Positions 7,907-16,853 of a stretch of 33,725 nt of DNA are shown here, in pieces. This stretch comes from Bifidobacterium breve (GTDB lineage Bacteria; Actinomycetota; Acidimicrobiia; IMCC26256; PALSA-555), in the NCBI GenBank assembly GCA_945889545.1, contig CAMDCC010000003.1, forward strand, positions 1-33,725, given 5' to 3'. The position numbers and the translations under genes were made by a program. Numbering within the stretch: the stretch's first letter is position 1; each line of letters opens with the position of its first letter. Below the pieces are notes generated by a model. That model searched no databases and was not told where the DNA came from. It saw only the letters and a program-made list of their open reading frames with translations.

Positions 7907-9091
7907 ATGCCCGGCTCCGTCATCGTCTCGACGGCCCGCACTCCCATCGGCAAGCTCTCCGGCGCGCTCGCGTCGATGAGCGCCATGGACCTCGGCGGTG
8001 TCGCCATCAAGGCCGCGCTCGAGCGCGGCGGCGTCGGCCCTGAGCAGGTCGACTACGTGATCATGGGTCAGGTGCTCGGCGCGGGCCAAGGGCAGATCAC
8101 CGCGCGCCAAGCCGCGGCAAACGCGGGCATCCCGATGACCGTTCCCGCGCTCACCGTGAACAAGGTGTGCTTGTCGGGCATGAACGCGATCTACCTCGCC
8201 GATCAGATGGTGCAAGCTGGCGACGCCGAAGTGGTGGTGTGCGGTGGCATGGAGTCGATGACGAACGCGCCGTACCTGCTGCCCGGCGCGCGCGCCGGCC
8301 TGCGCATGGGCAACTCGGAGATTGTCGACTCACTCATCCAAGACGGTCTGTGGTGCGCGTTCGACGCGGTGCACATGGGCACCGGCACCGAGAAGTACGT
8401 GGGCGAGTTCGGTGGTCTCACCCGCGAGCTCATGGACGACGCCGCGGCCAAGAGCCACGAGCGCGCCGCCGCCGCGGCCAAGGAAGGCCGCTTCGCCGAC
8501 GAGATCACGCCGGTCGCGATCCCCCAGCGCAAGGGCGACCCAATCATGTTCGAGGTGGATGAGGGCGTCCGCCCGGAGACCACCACCGAGTCGCTCGGCG
8601 CCCTGCGCCCGGCGTTCGGCAAGGAGGGCGCGATCACGGCCGGCAACGCCTCGCAGATCTCCGATGGCGGCGCCGCCCTGGTGGTCACCAGCACCGAGAA
8701 GGCCGAGGAGCTGGGGCTCACGCCCATCGCCGAGCTCGTGAGCTTCGGCATGGTGGCCGGGCCCGACACCTCGCTGCTCACCCAGCCCTCGCGGGCGATC
8801 AAGCGGGCGCTCGAGCAGATCGACAAGCCCGTTTCGGCCATCGACCTCTTCGAGCTGAACGAAGCGTTCGCTGCGGTCGGGCTGGCGGCGATGAAGGACC
8901 TCGGCATCTCCGACGACGTCGTCAACGTGAACGGCGGCGCGATCGCGCTCGGTCACCCGATCGGCATGTCGGGTGCGCGCCTGGTCATCACGCTCGTCAA
9001 CGAGCTGCGCCGACGGGGCGCGTCGCTCGGCGCCGCAGCATTGTGCGGTGGCGGCGGTCAAGGCGACGCCGCGATCGTGCGCGCGCTGTAA
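7907..9091 (+). CDS. Acetyl-CoA acetyltransferase (thiolase)
   Basis: 394 aa; 'NKVCLSGMNAIYLADQM' (active-site Cys), 'NVNGGAIALGHPIGMSGAR', 'ALCGGGGQGDAAI'. Confidence 0.95.
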   Translation: MPGSVIVSTARTPIGKLSGALASMSAMDLGGVAIKAALERGGVGPEQVDYVIMGQVLGAGQGQITARQAAANAGIPMTVPALTVNKVCLSGMNAIYLADQMVQAGDAEVVVCGGMESMTNAPYLLPGARAGLRMGNSEIVDSLIQDGLWCAFDAVHMGTGTEKYVGEFGGLTRELMDDAAAKSHERAAAAAKEGRFADEITPVAIPQRKGDPIMFEVDEGVRPETTTESLGALRPAFGKEGAITAGNASQISDGGAALVVTSTEKAEELGLTPIAELVSFGMVAGPDTSLLTQPSRAIKRALEQIDKPVSAIDLFELNEAFAAVGLAAMKDLGISDDVVNVNGGAIALGHPIGMSGARLVITLVNELRRRGASLGAAALCGGGGQGDAAIVRAL

Positions 9092-9136
9092 TCCGCGACC
9101 TGCAGTCGCGAGCCCACGCTCCCCGTCACAGACCCT

Positions 9137-10690
9137 GTGCGAGTTCGCGCGCGTCACTGGGTGATCGCGGCCGCGGTCGTGCTGCTGGTGTTCGCCGCGG
9201 GCTGTCAGCCGGAGATCGACTTCGATGTCGACGGGCGTCAGTCGCAGATCGACCGGGTGGTGGTCACGGCCGTCCTCGATGTCGCCGGCGTCGTCCACGT
9301 GCAGCAGCGGTACACGTTCGCCTCGGCCGACGGCGGCACGGTCGCGTTTCCCGACCTGGTTAAGGGCGTGACGTTCCTCCCCGGCGCGTCAAACATCACG
9401 CTCGACGGCGAGCCGGTCACACCGGTGGAAGCCACATTCCAGGCGCAGCTGCGGATCACGAAGCGCACCGCGACGGTCGGGTGGGACCTCACTGGTGTCG
9501 TCCAGCGCTACCAGGACATCGCGGTCCTCGACTTCGACGTGCTGACCGCGCCGAACGACGCCTCCCGCCAGGACCCCGACGTCGATCTCTCCGGCACGCT
9601 CTCGCTGCCCGAAGTCGCGTTGGCGGGAGTTGCGGAGGATGTGATCGAGCCGCACCTGCACGGCGGGCGAGATCGCTCGGTTACCGTCGCCGGCCGCGTC
9701 ATCCGGTTCTCGTCGTAGGCACCGATCTGGATGCCGCGCCAGGAGCTCGACGTGGCCCTCCCGAGCGGCCTCCTGCCGTATGTGGAGGCGATCCCCACCA
9801 CGTTCCTCTCGTCGTTCCAGCTCACGCAGTCGATCCGGGACACCGCCGACGAGACCACCGAGCGCACACTCGGGTCGCTCGACACTCAATCCGACGTGGT
9901 GCGCTGGATCCTCACCGGTCTTGCGTTCGGCCTGCCCGCCATCTTCTGGCTGCTCGTCGTCAAGGTGCTCCTCGTTCGGTTCCGAGACCGGCGCCGAGTG
10001 GTCGGCGATGTGCCGAAGGAGCTCGTCGATCCGCCGAGCGCGGCGGACCCGGCGGTCGTGGCCGTGCTTAAAGGCGAAGGACGCCCGGATCGCACGGCCG
10101 TGGCCGGCACGATCCTCGCGATGGCCGCTCGGAAGGCCGTCGACATCCAGGCCTACGGCGATCGACTCGTGGTGAAGATCCCGCTCGGCTTGTCTGGCGC
10201 CAACACGTCGGAGCAGCTCGTGCTCAACGCGCTCCGGGCGGAGGCCTCGCCCGAGGGCGTGATCGAAGGCCCACCGGTGTGGCGCGGCTCGACGCGCTGG
10301 TTCCGCGCCTTCCGCCGCGACGCCGTGAAGCGGGCGCGTGACGAGGGGATGGTGACGCGCTGGATGCCGCTGCTGCCGCTCACGGGTGCGCTCACCACCA
10401 CCGGCGTGGGCATCGGGATCTTCTTCTTCACCGAACCGGTCGTGTACACCGCGATCGTGATGAGCGTGCAGGTGATCGCGTGGGTTGTGTCGTTCATCTC
10501 CGGGTGGACGCTCACCGACGCCGGGTGGCGCAACCGCGCGGTGTGGCACTCGTTCGCGCGCTACATCAAGAACCAGGGCAAGCTCGACACAGACGTCGGC
10601 CCGGCCGGTGTCGTGATATGGGGTCCGTACCTCGTGTACGGCGCCGTACTGGGCGAAGCCGACGGCGCGACGCGCCCGTTGACTCCCTGA
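9137..10690 (+). pseudogene. DUF2207-like membrane protein interrupted by an in-frame TAG at 9716-9718
   Basis: ORFs 9137..9718 and 9731..10690 share one frame; the junction reads ...GRVIRFSS*APIWMPRQELDVALPSG..., and the two halves together make a DUF2207-like protein (signal/beta domain, TM region, 'WGPYLVYGAVLGEA'). Confidence 0.65.
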
Positions 10691-10773
10691 GGTCAGTTCG
10701 CGTGCGGTTGACATTGAGCACTGGTCAGCCAACACTCGTCCCGGAACGCCGGGCGGGAACGAAAGGGCACCCT

Positions 10774-11247
10774 ATGGCCTCGTCTCAGACGGTCTCGCCT
10801 CCCGAAGCACGCGCCGCCGTCAATCCGCTGCGCTTTGTCCTGTCGTATCTCGCGACCCTGCTCTCGTACTTCCTCGCATTCGTGAGCTTCCTGGTGGCCA
10901 TCCCGTGGGCCGGGCTCCGAGGTGTGAGTGACTGGCTCGAGGGAAAGGGCGGGAAGACCGCATCGGGCGCCGCGCCCATGTATGCGGTGCTGGGTTTCCC
11001 GTTCCGAGTCGGTGCGCTCGCCACCACGATCCCTTTCTGGCCACTCTGGAATGCAGGCGCGCCGTATCGCCAGGTGCGGCTCGGACCCTCGGGACTCGGA
11101 CGCTCCGTCGCCATGATCCTGTCACTCGCCTGCTGGCCGGTGTTCGTCAAGCCGCCGTGGTTCGAGAATTTCATGCGTGCGTTCACGGACACGCTCCGTA
11201 CGGGACGAGATCACGCAATCGATGGGAGCGGTCCAATCGGACCATGA
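10774..11247 (+). CDS. Hypothetical membrane-associated protein
   Basis: 157 aa MASSQTVSPPEARAAVNPLRFVLSYLATLLSYFLAFVSFLVAIPWAG...; hydrophobic segments. Confidence 0.65.
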   Translation: MASSQTVSPPEARAAVNPLRFVLSYLATLLSYFLAFVSFLVAIPWAGLRGVSDWLEGKGGKTASGAAPMYAVLGFPFRVGALATTIPFWPLWNAGAPYRQVRLGPSGLGRSVAMILSLACWPVFVKPPWFENFMRAFTDTLRTGRDHAIDGSGPIGP

Positions 11248-11258
11248 CGCGGGGCGTT

Positions 11259-11298
11259 ACGCGTTGACCTCGCGACGACCTTCGAACGCGCGGCCGAG
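11259..11298 (-). repeat. Duplicated recR 3'-end fragment ([13 protein letters not shown])
   Basis: 37/40 identical by eye to 12758..12797, same orientation. Confidence 0.85.
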
Positions 11299-11329
11299 TT
11301 CGCTGGTCAAGCGCCTACGCTCCCCCGTC

Positions 11330-11716
11330 ATGCTCCTGACGACGCCGGCCCGGCGTCGCACCCGAGGCCTCGCCTCCATCGATGCTCGCACTGCTCGCTT
11401 CCTTGCCGGCGGGCTGCTCGGTGTCGCTGCGCTACGGCCGATGATGGGAGTCGACCTCACTCCAACGTGCCCGTTGCGCTCGATCACCGGCGTCCCGTGC
11501 CCGCTGTGTGGCACGGCGCGTGGCGTGGACGCGCTCGTGCACGGCGACCTGGGGCGAGCGCTCGTGCTCAATCCCGGAGTGCTGCTCCTTGCCGCGGCCA
11601 CGCTCTTCCTCATGGTGCAGTGGCGGATGCCACGGGTGACCGTCCCGGTCCGGACGATCGCCGGTGTGCTCGCTGTGCTCTGGATCTGGCAGCTGGCCGG
11701 GTTCTCGACCGCTTGA
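11330..11716 (+). CDS. DUF2752 domain membrane protein
   Basis: 'CPLRSITGVPCPLCGTARGVDALVHGDLGRAL.LNPGVLLL' DUF2752 signature; ATG at 11330. Confidence 0.85.
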   Translation: MLLTTPARRRTRGLASIDARTARFLAGGLLGVAALRPMMGVDLTPTCPLRSITGVPCPLCGTARGVDALVHGDLGRALVLNPGVLLLAAATLFLMVQWRMPRVTVPVRTIAGVLAVLWIWQLAGFSTA

Positions 11717-11762
11717 TCACGATCACGATCACGAATCGCTCGCCCAACACCTAGGAGTCTCG

Positions 11763-12476
11763 ATGACGCAGCCGCCACCACCACCACCCGGTACGCCACC
11801 GCCCCCGCCGCCTGGGACGCCACCGCCCGGCAGCGGTTGGGGTCAGGCGCCTGCTGCGGGATCGTTCCGAGTGGGCGAAGCCATCTCGTACGGCTGGACC
11901 GTCTACTGGCAGAACGCCGGACCGATGATCGTGCTGGCGCTCGTGATCTTCGGCGTGAACATGGCCATCGGTCTGGCTGGCAGCAACTTCGACAACGCGA
12001 CGAGCCAGGTGCTGCTCAACATCATCAGCTTCCTGATCGGGATCATCCTCGCCATGGGGCTCATCCGGGCGTCGCTGGCGGTGGTGTCGGGCGGCACGCC
12101 AGCCGTCGCCATGTTGTTCCTGACCGAAGGGTTCGGTGCCTACTTCCTGGCGTCGATCTTGGTCGGCATCGGCGTGGTGCTCGGCATGATCGCTCTCATC
12201 GTCCCCGGGATCATCCTGGCGATCATGTGGCACTTCTTCGGCTACGTGATCGTGGAGGACCCATCAACGGGCGCCCTCGACGCGATGCGGCGATCGGCGG
12301 AGATCACTCGGGGCCACCGCTGGCAGCTCCTCGGGCTCGGGTTCGCCCTGCTCGGCCTCAACATCCTTGGGCTCCTGCTCTGCATCGTGCCCATCATCTT
12401 CACCTACGGCATCACTGCGATCACCGTGGCCTACACCTACAGGCACCTCACCGGTCAGGCGGTGGTCCAGCCATGA
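11763..12476 (+). CDS. Proline-rich N-terminus, multi-pass membrane protein
   Basis: MTQPPPPPPGTPPPPPPGTPPPGSGWG... followed by several hydrophobic helices; 'DPSTGALDAMRRSAEITRGHRWQLLGLG'. Confidence 0.8.
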   Translation: MTQPPPPPPGTPPPPPPGTPPPGSGWGQAPAAGSFRVGEAISYGWTVYWQNAGPMIVLALVIFGVNMAIGLAGSNFDNATSQVLLNIISFLIGIILAMGLIRASLAVVSGGTPAVAMLFLTEGFGAYFLASILVGIGVVLGMIALIVPGIILAIMWHFFGYVIVEDPSTGALDAMRRSAEITRGHRWQLLGLGFALLGLNILGLLLCIVPIIFTYGITAITVAYTYRHLTGQAVVQP

Positions 12477-12567
12477 CGGGGAGGTCTGGCCCTCCCCGTC
12501 GGCCCCTCCCAGCGCCGCTCGAGCCGCGGCTCTGAGGTTCCGAGGCGCAAGCCGCCTCGGGGCGACC

Positions 12568-12595
12568 CCCGAGCTCACGGACTCGGGATTTCTTT
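12568..12595 (+). terminator. Candidate intrinsic terminator
   Basis: CCCGAG-CTCACGGA-CTCGGG stem followed by ATTTCTTT. Confidence 0.55.
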
Positions 12596-12724
12596 GGTCA
12601 CGACTCGACTCGCTCGGTGACCTGTCGGCGATCACCGACGCCGACACGTTGCGCGCTGCACTCGCCCGCCTGTGCGCCGTCGATTCCAGTCGCGCCGGCA
12701 CCGCCTGACGCTCCCCAGTTCTTC

Positions 12725-12768
12725 ACGCGTCGACTACGCGTCGACTACGCGTCGACTACGCGTCGACC
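12725..12768. repeat. 11-bp tandem repeat x4 (ACGCGTCGACT) at the recR stop codon
   Basis: Three identical units and a fourth ending ACC; contains overlapping ACGCGT and GTCGAC palindromes. Confidence 0.95.
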
Positions 12769-13361
12769 TCGCGGCGTCCTTCGAACGCGCGGCCGAGCGT
12801 GACCTCGTCGGCGTACTCGAGATCCCCCCCGACCGGCAGGCCACTCGCGATGCGGGTGATGCGAATGCCGAGCGGCTTGAGCACCTTCGCCACGTACATT
12901 GCCGTGGTCTCGCCTTCGATGTTGGGGTTCGTAGCGAGGATCACCTCTTGCACACCTTCTTCCCCGACGCGCCGGACGAGCTCCTTCACGCGGAGCTGTT
13001 CCGGTCCGATCCCCTCGATGGGTGAGATGGCGCCCTGGAGCACGTGATACCGACCGTGAAACTCGTGGGTGCGCTCGACCGCGACGATGTCGGGCGCTTC
13101 CTGGACCACGCACAACAGCGAGGGGTCGCGGCGATCGTCGCGGCAGAACGTGCACAGCTCGCCTTCGGCCATGTTGAAACAGCGCCGACACCACGTGATG
13201 CGGGCCTTGGCCTCGGTGATGGCCTTGGCCAGACGGTTGGCGTCTTCGGGGGCGACCTTCAGCAGGTAGAACGCGACGCGCTGCGCCGACTTCGGGCCGA
13301 TGCCCGGAAGCCGACCGAGCTCGTCGATGAGCGTTTGTACTGGTCCTTCATGCAGCGCCAC
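12756..13361 (-). CDS. recR: Recombination mediator protein RecR
   Basis: 201 aa; '[20 protein letters not shown]', Cys4 '[16 protein letters not shown]', Toprim '[17 protein letters not shown]'. Confidence 0.96.
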   Translation of the reverse strand: MALHEGPVQTLIDELGRLPGIGPKSAQRVAFYLLKVAPEDANRLAKAITEAKARITWCRRCFNMAEGELCTFCRDDRRDPSLLCVVQEAPDIVAVERTHEFHGRYHVLQGAISPIEGIGPEQLRVKELVRRVGEEGVQEVILATNPNIEGETTAMYVAKVLKPLGIRITRIASGLPVGGDLEYADEVTLGRAFEGRREVDA

Positions 13362-13377
13362 GGGGAGTAGGTCGGGC

Positions 13378-13734
13378 TCAGCCGAGGAGGCCGTCGAGCG
13401 CGCCCATGTCGATTCCCTCGGTGACCGAGCCCATGCGCTGCGTGGCCAGGCCCTGCGCGGCGCGCTGCGCCTCGGTGACGAGCGCGAGCACGAGGTCTTC
13501 GAGCATCTCGACGTCGTCGGGATCGACCACCGACGGGTTGATGGTGATCGATCGGATCTCGCCGGCGCCGGTGACGACGGCCTTGACCATTCCGCCGCCC
13601 GCGGAGACCTCGACGGTCTCTTCGGCCAGGGCCGACTGCGCGGCAGCCATGTCGGCTTGCATCTTCTGCACCTGCGCCATCATCTGGTTGAGCTGCCCGC
13701 TCTGGCCGCCACCCGCTGGCTTCTGCTTCGCCAA
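13378..13734 (-). CDS. YbaB/EbfC family nucleoid-associated protein
   Basis: 118 aa; '[53 protein letters not shown]'. Confidence 0.93.
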   Translation of the reverse strand: MAKQKPAGGGQSGQLNQMMAQVQKMQADMAAAQSALAEETVEVSAGGGMVKAVVTGAGEIRSITINPSVVDPDDVEMLEDLVLALVTEAQRAAQGLATQRMGSVTEGIDMGALDGLLG

Positions 13735-13762
13735 GTTCCTTACATCCTTCTCGTGTTCACGT

Positions 13763-15655
13763 TCACGTGCCCGCGCCGCGCGGGACCTCTTCGACGACGG
13801 TAGCGCCGAGCTGTTGCTCTAACAGGGTGACGGTCGTGGGTGCACCGTCCGGGACGTCGGTGTTCAGTGAGAGGTCGATGTCGGCGATCTCCTCCATCTC
13901 GGGGGATTCGTCGCTGAACGGCTCGACCGGATGAGACGGCGGATCAGACAGTGGATCAGATGGCGGGTCGGGCGGAGGCGCCGAAGGCATCGCATCGGCT
14001 GCGGGCGGCTGCCCGCCGCTGAGTGCGAACTCGTCGGCCGGCTCGAGGTTGAAACGGACCGTGCGCCCCAGACGGTGTGCGAGCGCAGCGCGAATGGTGT
14101 CGGCTTCCTTCTTGAAGCGCGGTTTCGCCGCTTCGATCATCGCCGGCGGTACGCCAAAGACCACGACGTCGTCGTCGACCCGAAGCGGTTGTGCGTTCTG
14201 CACCGCGCTGCGCGTGGCAACCGGGAGCTCCGGCAGGATCGCGCTCCACGCCACGATCACATCGTCGACCTCGAGCGGCGTGGTGGGCGCCTCGGGCTTC
14301 GGGTCCGGTGCGGGTTCCGGCTCAGGCTCAGGCTCGGGTTCCGGCGCCGGGTCGGTTGGCGCCTCGGCCGCTTCAGCCCGCAGCGCGCCCAGCGTTCGGC
14401 GCGGCGACGGTGCGGTGCCGCCTTCCGGCGGAGCGGTGCCCGATGGTGCGGTGCCCATCGACCGGGCCGGTGACCGAGTCGGCACTGGCGTGTCGCCGCC
14501 GGCCATCGCGCGCTCGAGCCGCTCGATGCGCTCGACCACGGTTTGGAGCGGCGGGCCCGCGTCGCGCCGACTGAGTCGCACGAGCGCTACTTCGAGCACG
14601 AGGCGCGGATCCGCGGCCTCAGTGCCCCGCATGTCGGTGACAGCCTGTCCGAGCGTCTCGATCACGCGCACCAGCGCGGCGTTGCCGAGCGCGAGGCCGA
14701 GCTCACGCAAACGCTCCTGCTCTGCTTCCGGCGCGTCGACCCGCACGCGACCAGCACCGGCCGTGAGGAGGAACGCGTCTCGTGCCGTCGCGAGGAGATT
14801 CTCGGCGGCGCGGCGGGGCTCGTGACCAGCTTCGAGCAGCTCACCGAGAGCTACGAGCGCACCGGGCGAGTCTTCGCCGGCAATCGCTTCGAGGATGCGC
14901 ACCCGCAAGGGGAACGGTGCACCACCGAACAGAGCCGCGACCGCTTCGGCCTCGAGCGGGCCGGTCTCGTGCGCGAGGACCTGATCGAGCAGCGACTCTG
15001 CGTCGCGGGCCGAGCCCGCGCCGGCCGCGGCGATCACCTCGAGCGCTTCTGGGTCGGCCTTCACGCCCTCGCGGCTGCAGAGATCGCCGAGGCGTTGTAC
15101 GAGCTGATCGACAGACAGGAGGGTGAACTCGAAGTGCTGGGTGCGCGACCGGATCGTCGGCAGCACCTTCTCCGGGTTTGTGGTGGCCAGCACGAACACC
15201 ACGTGACTCGGCGTCTCCTCCAACGTCTTGAGCAACGCATTGGCCGCCGGGTCGGTGAGCATGTGGACCTCGTCGAGCACGTACACCTTCGTGCGGGACG
15301 CGGCACCCATCCCGAGCGTGGAGCTCTCGATCACGTCGCGGATGTTGTCGATACCCCGGTTCGACGCAGCATCGAGCTCGAAGAAATCAAGGAAACGACC
15401 CGCCGAGATCGCCGTGCAGTTCTCGCACTCACCGCACGGCTCGCCCTCGGACCCGAGGTTCGTGCAGTTCAGTGCCTTCGCAAGGATGCGCGCGGTGGTG
15501 GTCTTGCCGGTTCCGCGTGGCCCCGAGAACAGGTAGGCGTGCCCGACGCGCTCGTCGCGCACCGCATTGCGCAACCCAGTCGTGACGTGCTCCTGGCCCA
15601 CGAGCTCATCAAAGCGCTGCGGCCGGTACTTCCGATAGAGGGATTGGTACGCCAC
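13763..15655 (-). CDS. dnaX: DNA polymerase III subunit gamma/tau
   Basis: GTG start VAYQSLYRKYRPQRFDELVGQEHV; Walker A 'GPRGTGKTTTA'; zinc Cys 'CGECENC'; Pro/Glu-rich linker. Confidence 0.95.
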   Translation of the reverse strand: MAYQSLYRKYRPQRFDELVGQEHVTTGLRNAVRDERVGHAYLFSGPRGTGKTTTARILAKALNCTNLGSEGEPCGECENCTAISAGRFLDFFELDAASNRGIDNIRDVIESSTLGMGAASRTKVYVLDEVHMLTDPAANALLKTLEETPSHVVFVLATTNPEKVLPTIRSRTQHFEFTLLSVDQLVQRLGDLCSREGVKADPEALEVIAAAGAGSARDAESLLDQVLAHETGPLEAEAVAALFGGAPFPLRVRILEAIAGEDSPGALVALGELLEAGHEPRRAAENLLATARDAFLLTAGAGRVRVDAPEAEQERLRELGLALGNAALVRVIETLGQAVTDMRGTEAADPRLVLEVALVRLSRRDAGPPLQTVVERIERLERAMAGGDTPVPTRSPARSMGTAPSGTAPPEGGTAPSPRRTLGALRAEAAEAPTDPAPEPEPEPEPEPAPDPKPEAPTTPLEVDDVIVAWSAILPELPVATRSAVQNAQPLRVDDDVVVFGVPPAMIEAAKPRFKKEADTIRAALAHRLGRTVRFNLEPADEFALSGGQPPAADAMPSAPPPDPPSDPLSDPPSHPVEPFSDESPEMEEIADIDLSLNTDVPDGAPTTVTLLEQQLGATVVEEVPRGAGT

Positions 15656-15800
15656 GGGGCGACTGTATCTACCAAGCGAGCACCCGGATCCATGCCCAGG
15701 CATGCGGCGCCGGAGGCGCTCGCCAGGGAGCGAGCGAGTAGAGAAGTACGGACCGTGCACCCTCCGTCGACCCGAGCACGCCGCGGAACGGTTTCCCGAC

Positions 15801-15908
15801 GTAGCTCAGGTCAGGCTTGCCTGCGGCACACAGAACCTTCCGCTGAGAGCTGCTTCCTTCCGGACCTGACTCGGTTCGCGGGATTCCGTTGCGCAGGACC
15901 CGACCCTC
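15801..15908 (-). ncRNA. ffs: SRP RNA (4.5S/small bacterial type), boundaries approximate
   Basis: Minus strand carries GTCAGGTCCGGAAGGAAGCAGC apical motif flanked by GAACC/GGTTC and CCTGCG/CGCAGG pairings and '...GCCTGACCTGAGCTACG' 3' arm; upstream of dnaX. Confidence 0.88.
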
Positions 15909-16061
15909 AACGCCACGTTGGGACCGATCATGCGGCGGCCCGTTCCTCGGAAGGGGATTCAGCCCCCCATACGTGGATTTGGGGTACAGGGCACCACGAG
16001 CTCCCCACCTAGCACGGTCCGCGCTGCGAGCGTATCCGGGCCACGTACGATCGCCATCCCG

Positions 16062-16149
16062 GGAGGGATGCGAGAGCGGCCGAATCGGCACGCTTGGAAA
16101 GCGTGTGTGGGGCAACTCACCGTGGGTTCGAATCCCACTCCCTCCGCCA
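16062..16149 (+). tRNA. tRNA-Ser (anticodon GGA), CCA encoded
   Basis: GGAGGGA/TCCCTCC acceptor stem, anticodon loop TTGGAAA, long variable arm, GGGTTCGAATCCC T arm, discriminator G plus CCA. Confidence 0.97.
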
Positions 16150-16623
16150 ATGGATCTGGATCAGCGATTCGAGCTCATGGGGATTGCGCTCGATGAAGCG
16201 CGCGGCGCATTGGCGCATGACGACGTGCCTGTCGGTGCTTTGGTGTTTGACGTTGGTTCTGGGGAGGTCATCGCGCGGCGGCACAACGAGCGGGAGGCCA
16301 GCTCGGATCCGACTGCGCATGCTGAGGTGTTGGCGCTTCGGGATGCTGCTGCTGCTCGCGGCATGTGGCGGTTGGACGGGTGCGCGCTCGTTGTCACGTT
16401 GGAGCCGTGCCCGATGTGTGCGGGAGCCGCAGTTGCCGCGCGACTCGACTGCGTGGTGTTCGGTGCGGCCGATCCGAAGGCTGGCGCGATGGGATCGCTC
16501 TACAACCTGGGTGCCGATCCTCGACTCAACCACGAGCTCGAAGTGGTCGGTGGCGTACGTGGCGAAGAGTGCGCCGAGCTGCTCAGCACCTTCTTCGCCA
16601 CGCGTCGCACCGCTCGGGACTAG
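16150..16623 (+). CDS. tadA: tRNA adenosine(34) deaminase
   Basis: 157 aa; 'DPTAHAEVLALRDAA' and 'TLEPCPMCAGAAV' zinc deaminase motifs. Confidence 0.93.
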   Translation: MDLDQRFELMGIALDEARGALAHDDVPVGALVFDVGSGEVIARRHNEREASSDPTAHAEVLALRDAAAARGMWRLDGCALVVTLEPCPMCAGAAVAARLDCVVFGAADPKAGAMGSLYNLGADPRLNHELEVVGGVRGEECAELLSTFFATRRTARD

Positions 16624-16709
16624 CCCTGGAAGGCGCCACATGACGCGAGGTGGCGGAGGTCGCAGATCACTTCGGAGAGTTCCCGCGACGACCCCGTACA
16701 ATCGGCCGG

Positions 16710-16797
16710 GGAGGGGTGCGAGAGCGGCCGACTCGGATGGTCTCGAAAACCATTGTGGCGCAAGTCACCGTGGGTTCAAATCCCACCCCCTCCGCCA
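16710..16797 (+). tRNA. tRNA-Ser (anticodon CGA), CCA encoded
   Basis: GGAGGGG/CCCCTCC acceptor stem, anticodon loop CTCGAAA, T arm GGGTTCAAATCCC, CCA; preceded by TACAAT -10-like element at 16697-16702. Confidence 0.97.
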
Positions 16798-16826
16798 AGA
16801 GCCCCGGGTACGCCCGGGGCTCTTTC
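16798..16826 (+). terminator. Intrinsic terminator directly after tRNA-Ser(CGA)
   Basis: AGAGCCCCGGG-TACG-CCCGGGGCTCT, 11-bp perfect stem then TT, between convergent tRNA and metF. Confidence 0.75.
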
Positions 16827-16853
16827 GCGTCCCGTTACAAGCCCGCGCCCGCG

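Noticed and set aside
12672-13025. Plus-strand ORF through the 11-bp repeats and recR
   Set aside because: Antisense to recR; translation ([19 protein letters not shown]) is just the tandem repeat read in frame.
13763-15655. Possible programmed frameshift producing gamma from tau in dnaX
   Set aside because: No A-AAA-AAG-type slippery heptamer recognised; the full-length tau frame is continuous.
14543-16012. 489-aa plus-strand ORF over dnaX and SRP RNA
   Set aside because: Shadow ORF antisense to dnaX that also runs through the SRP RNA.
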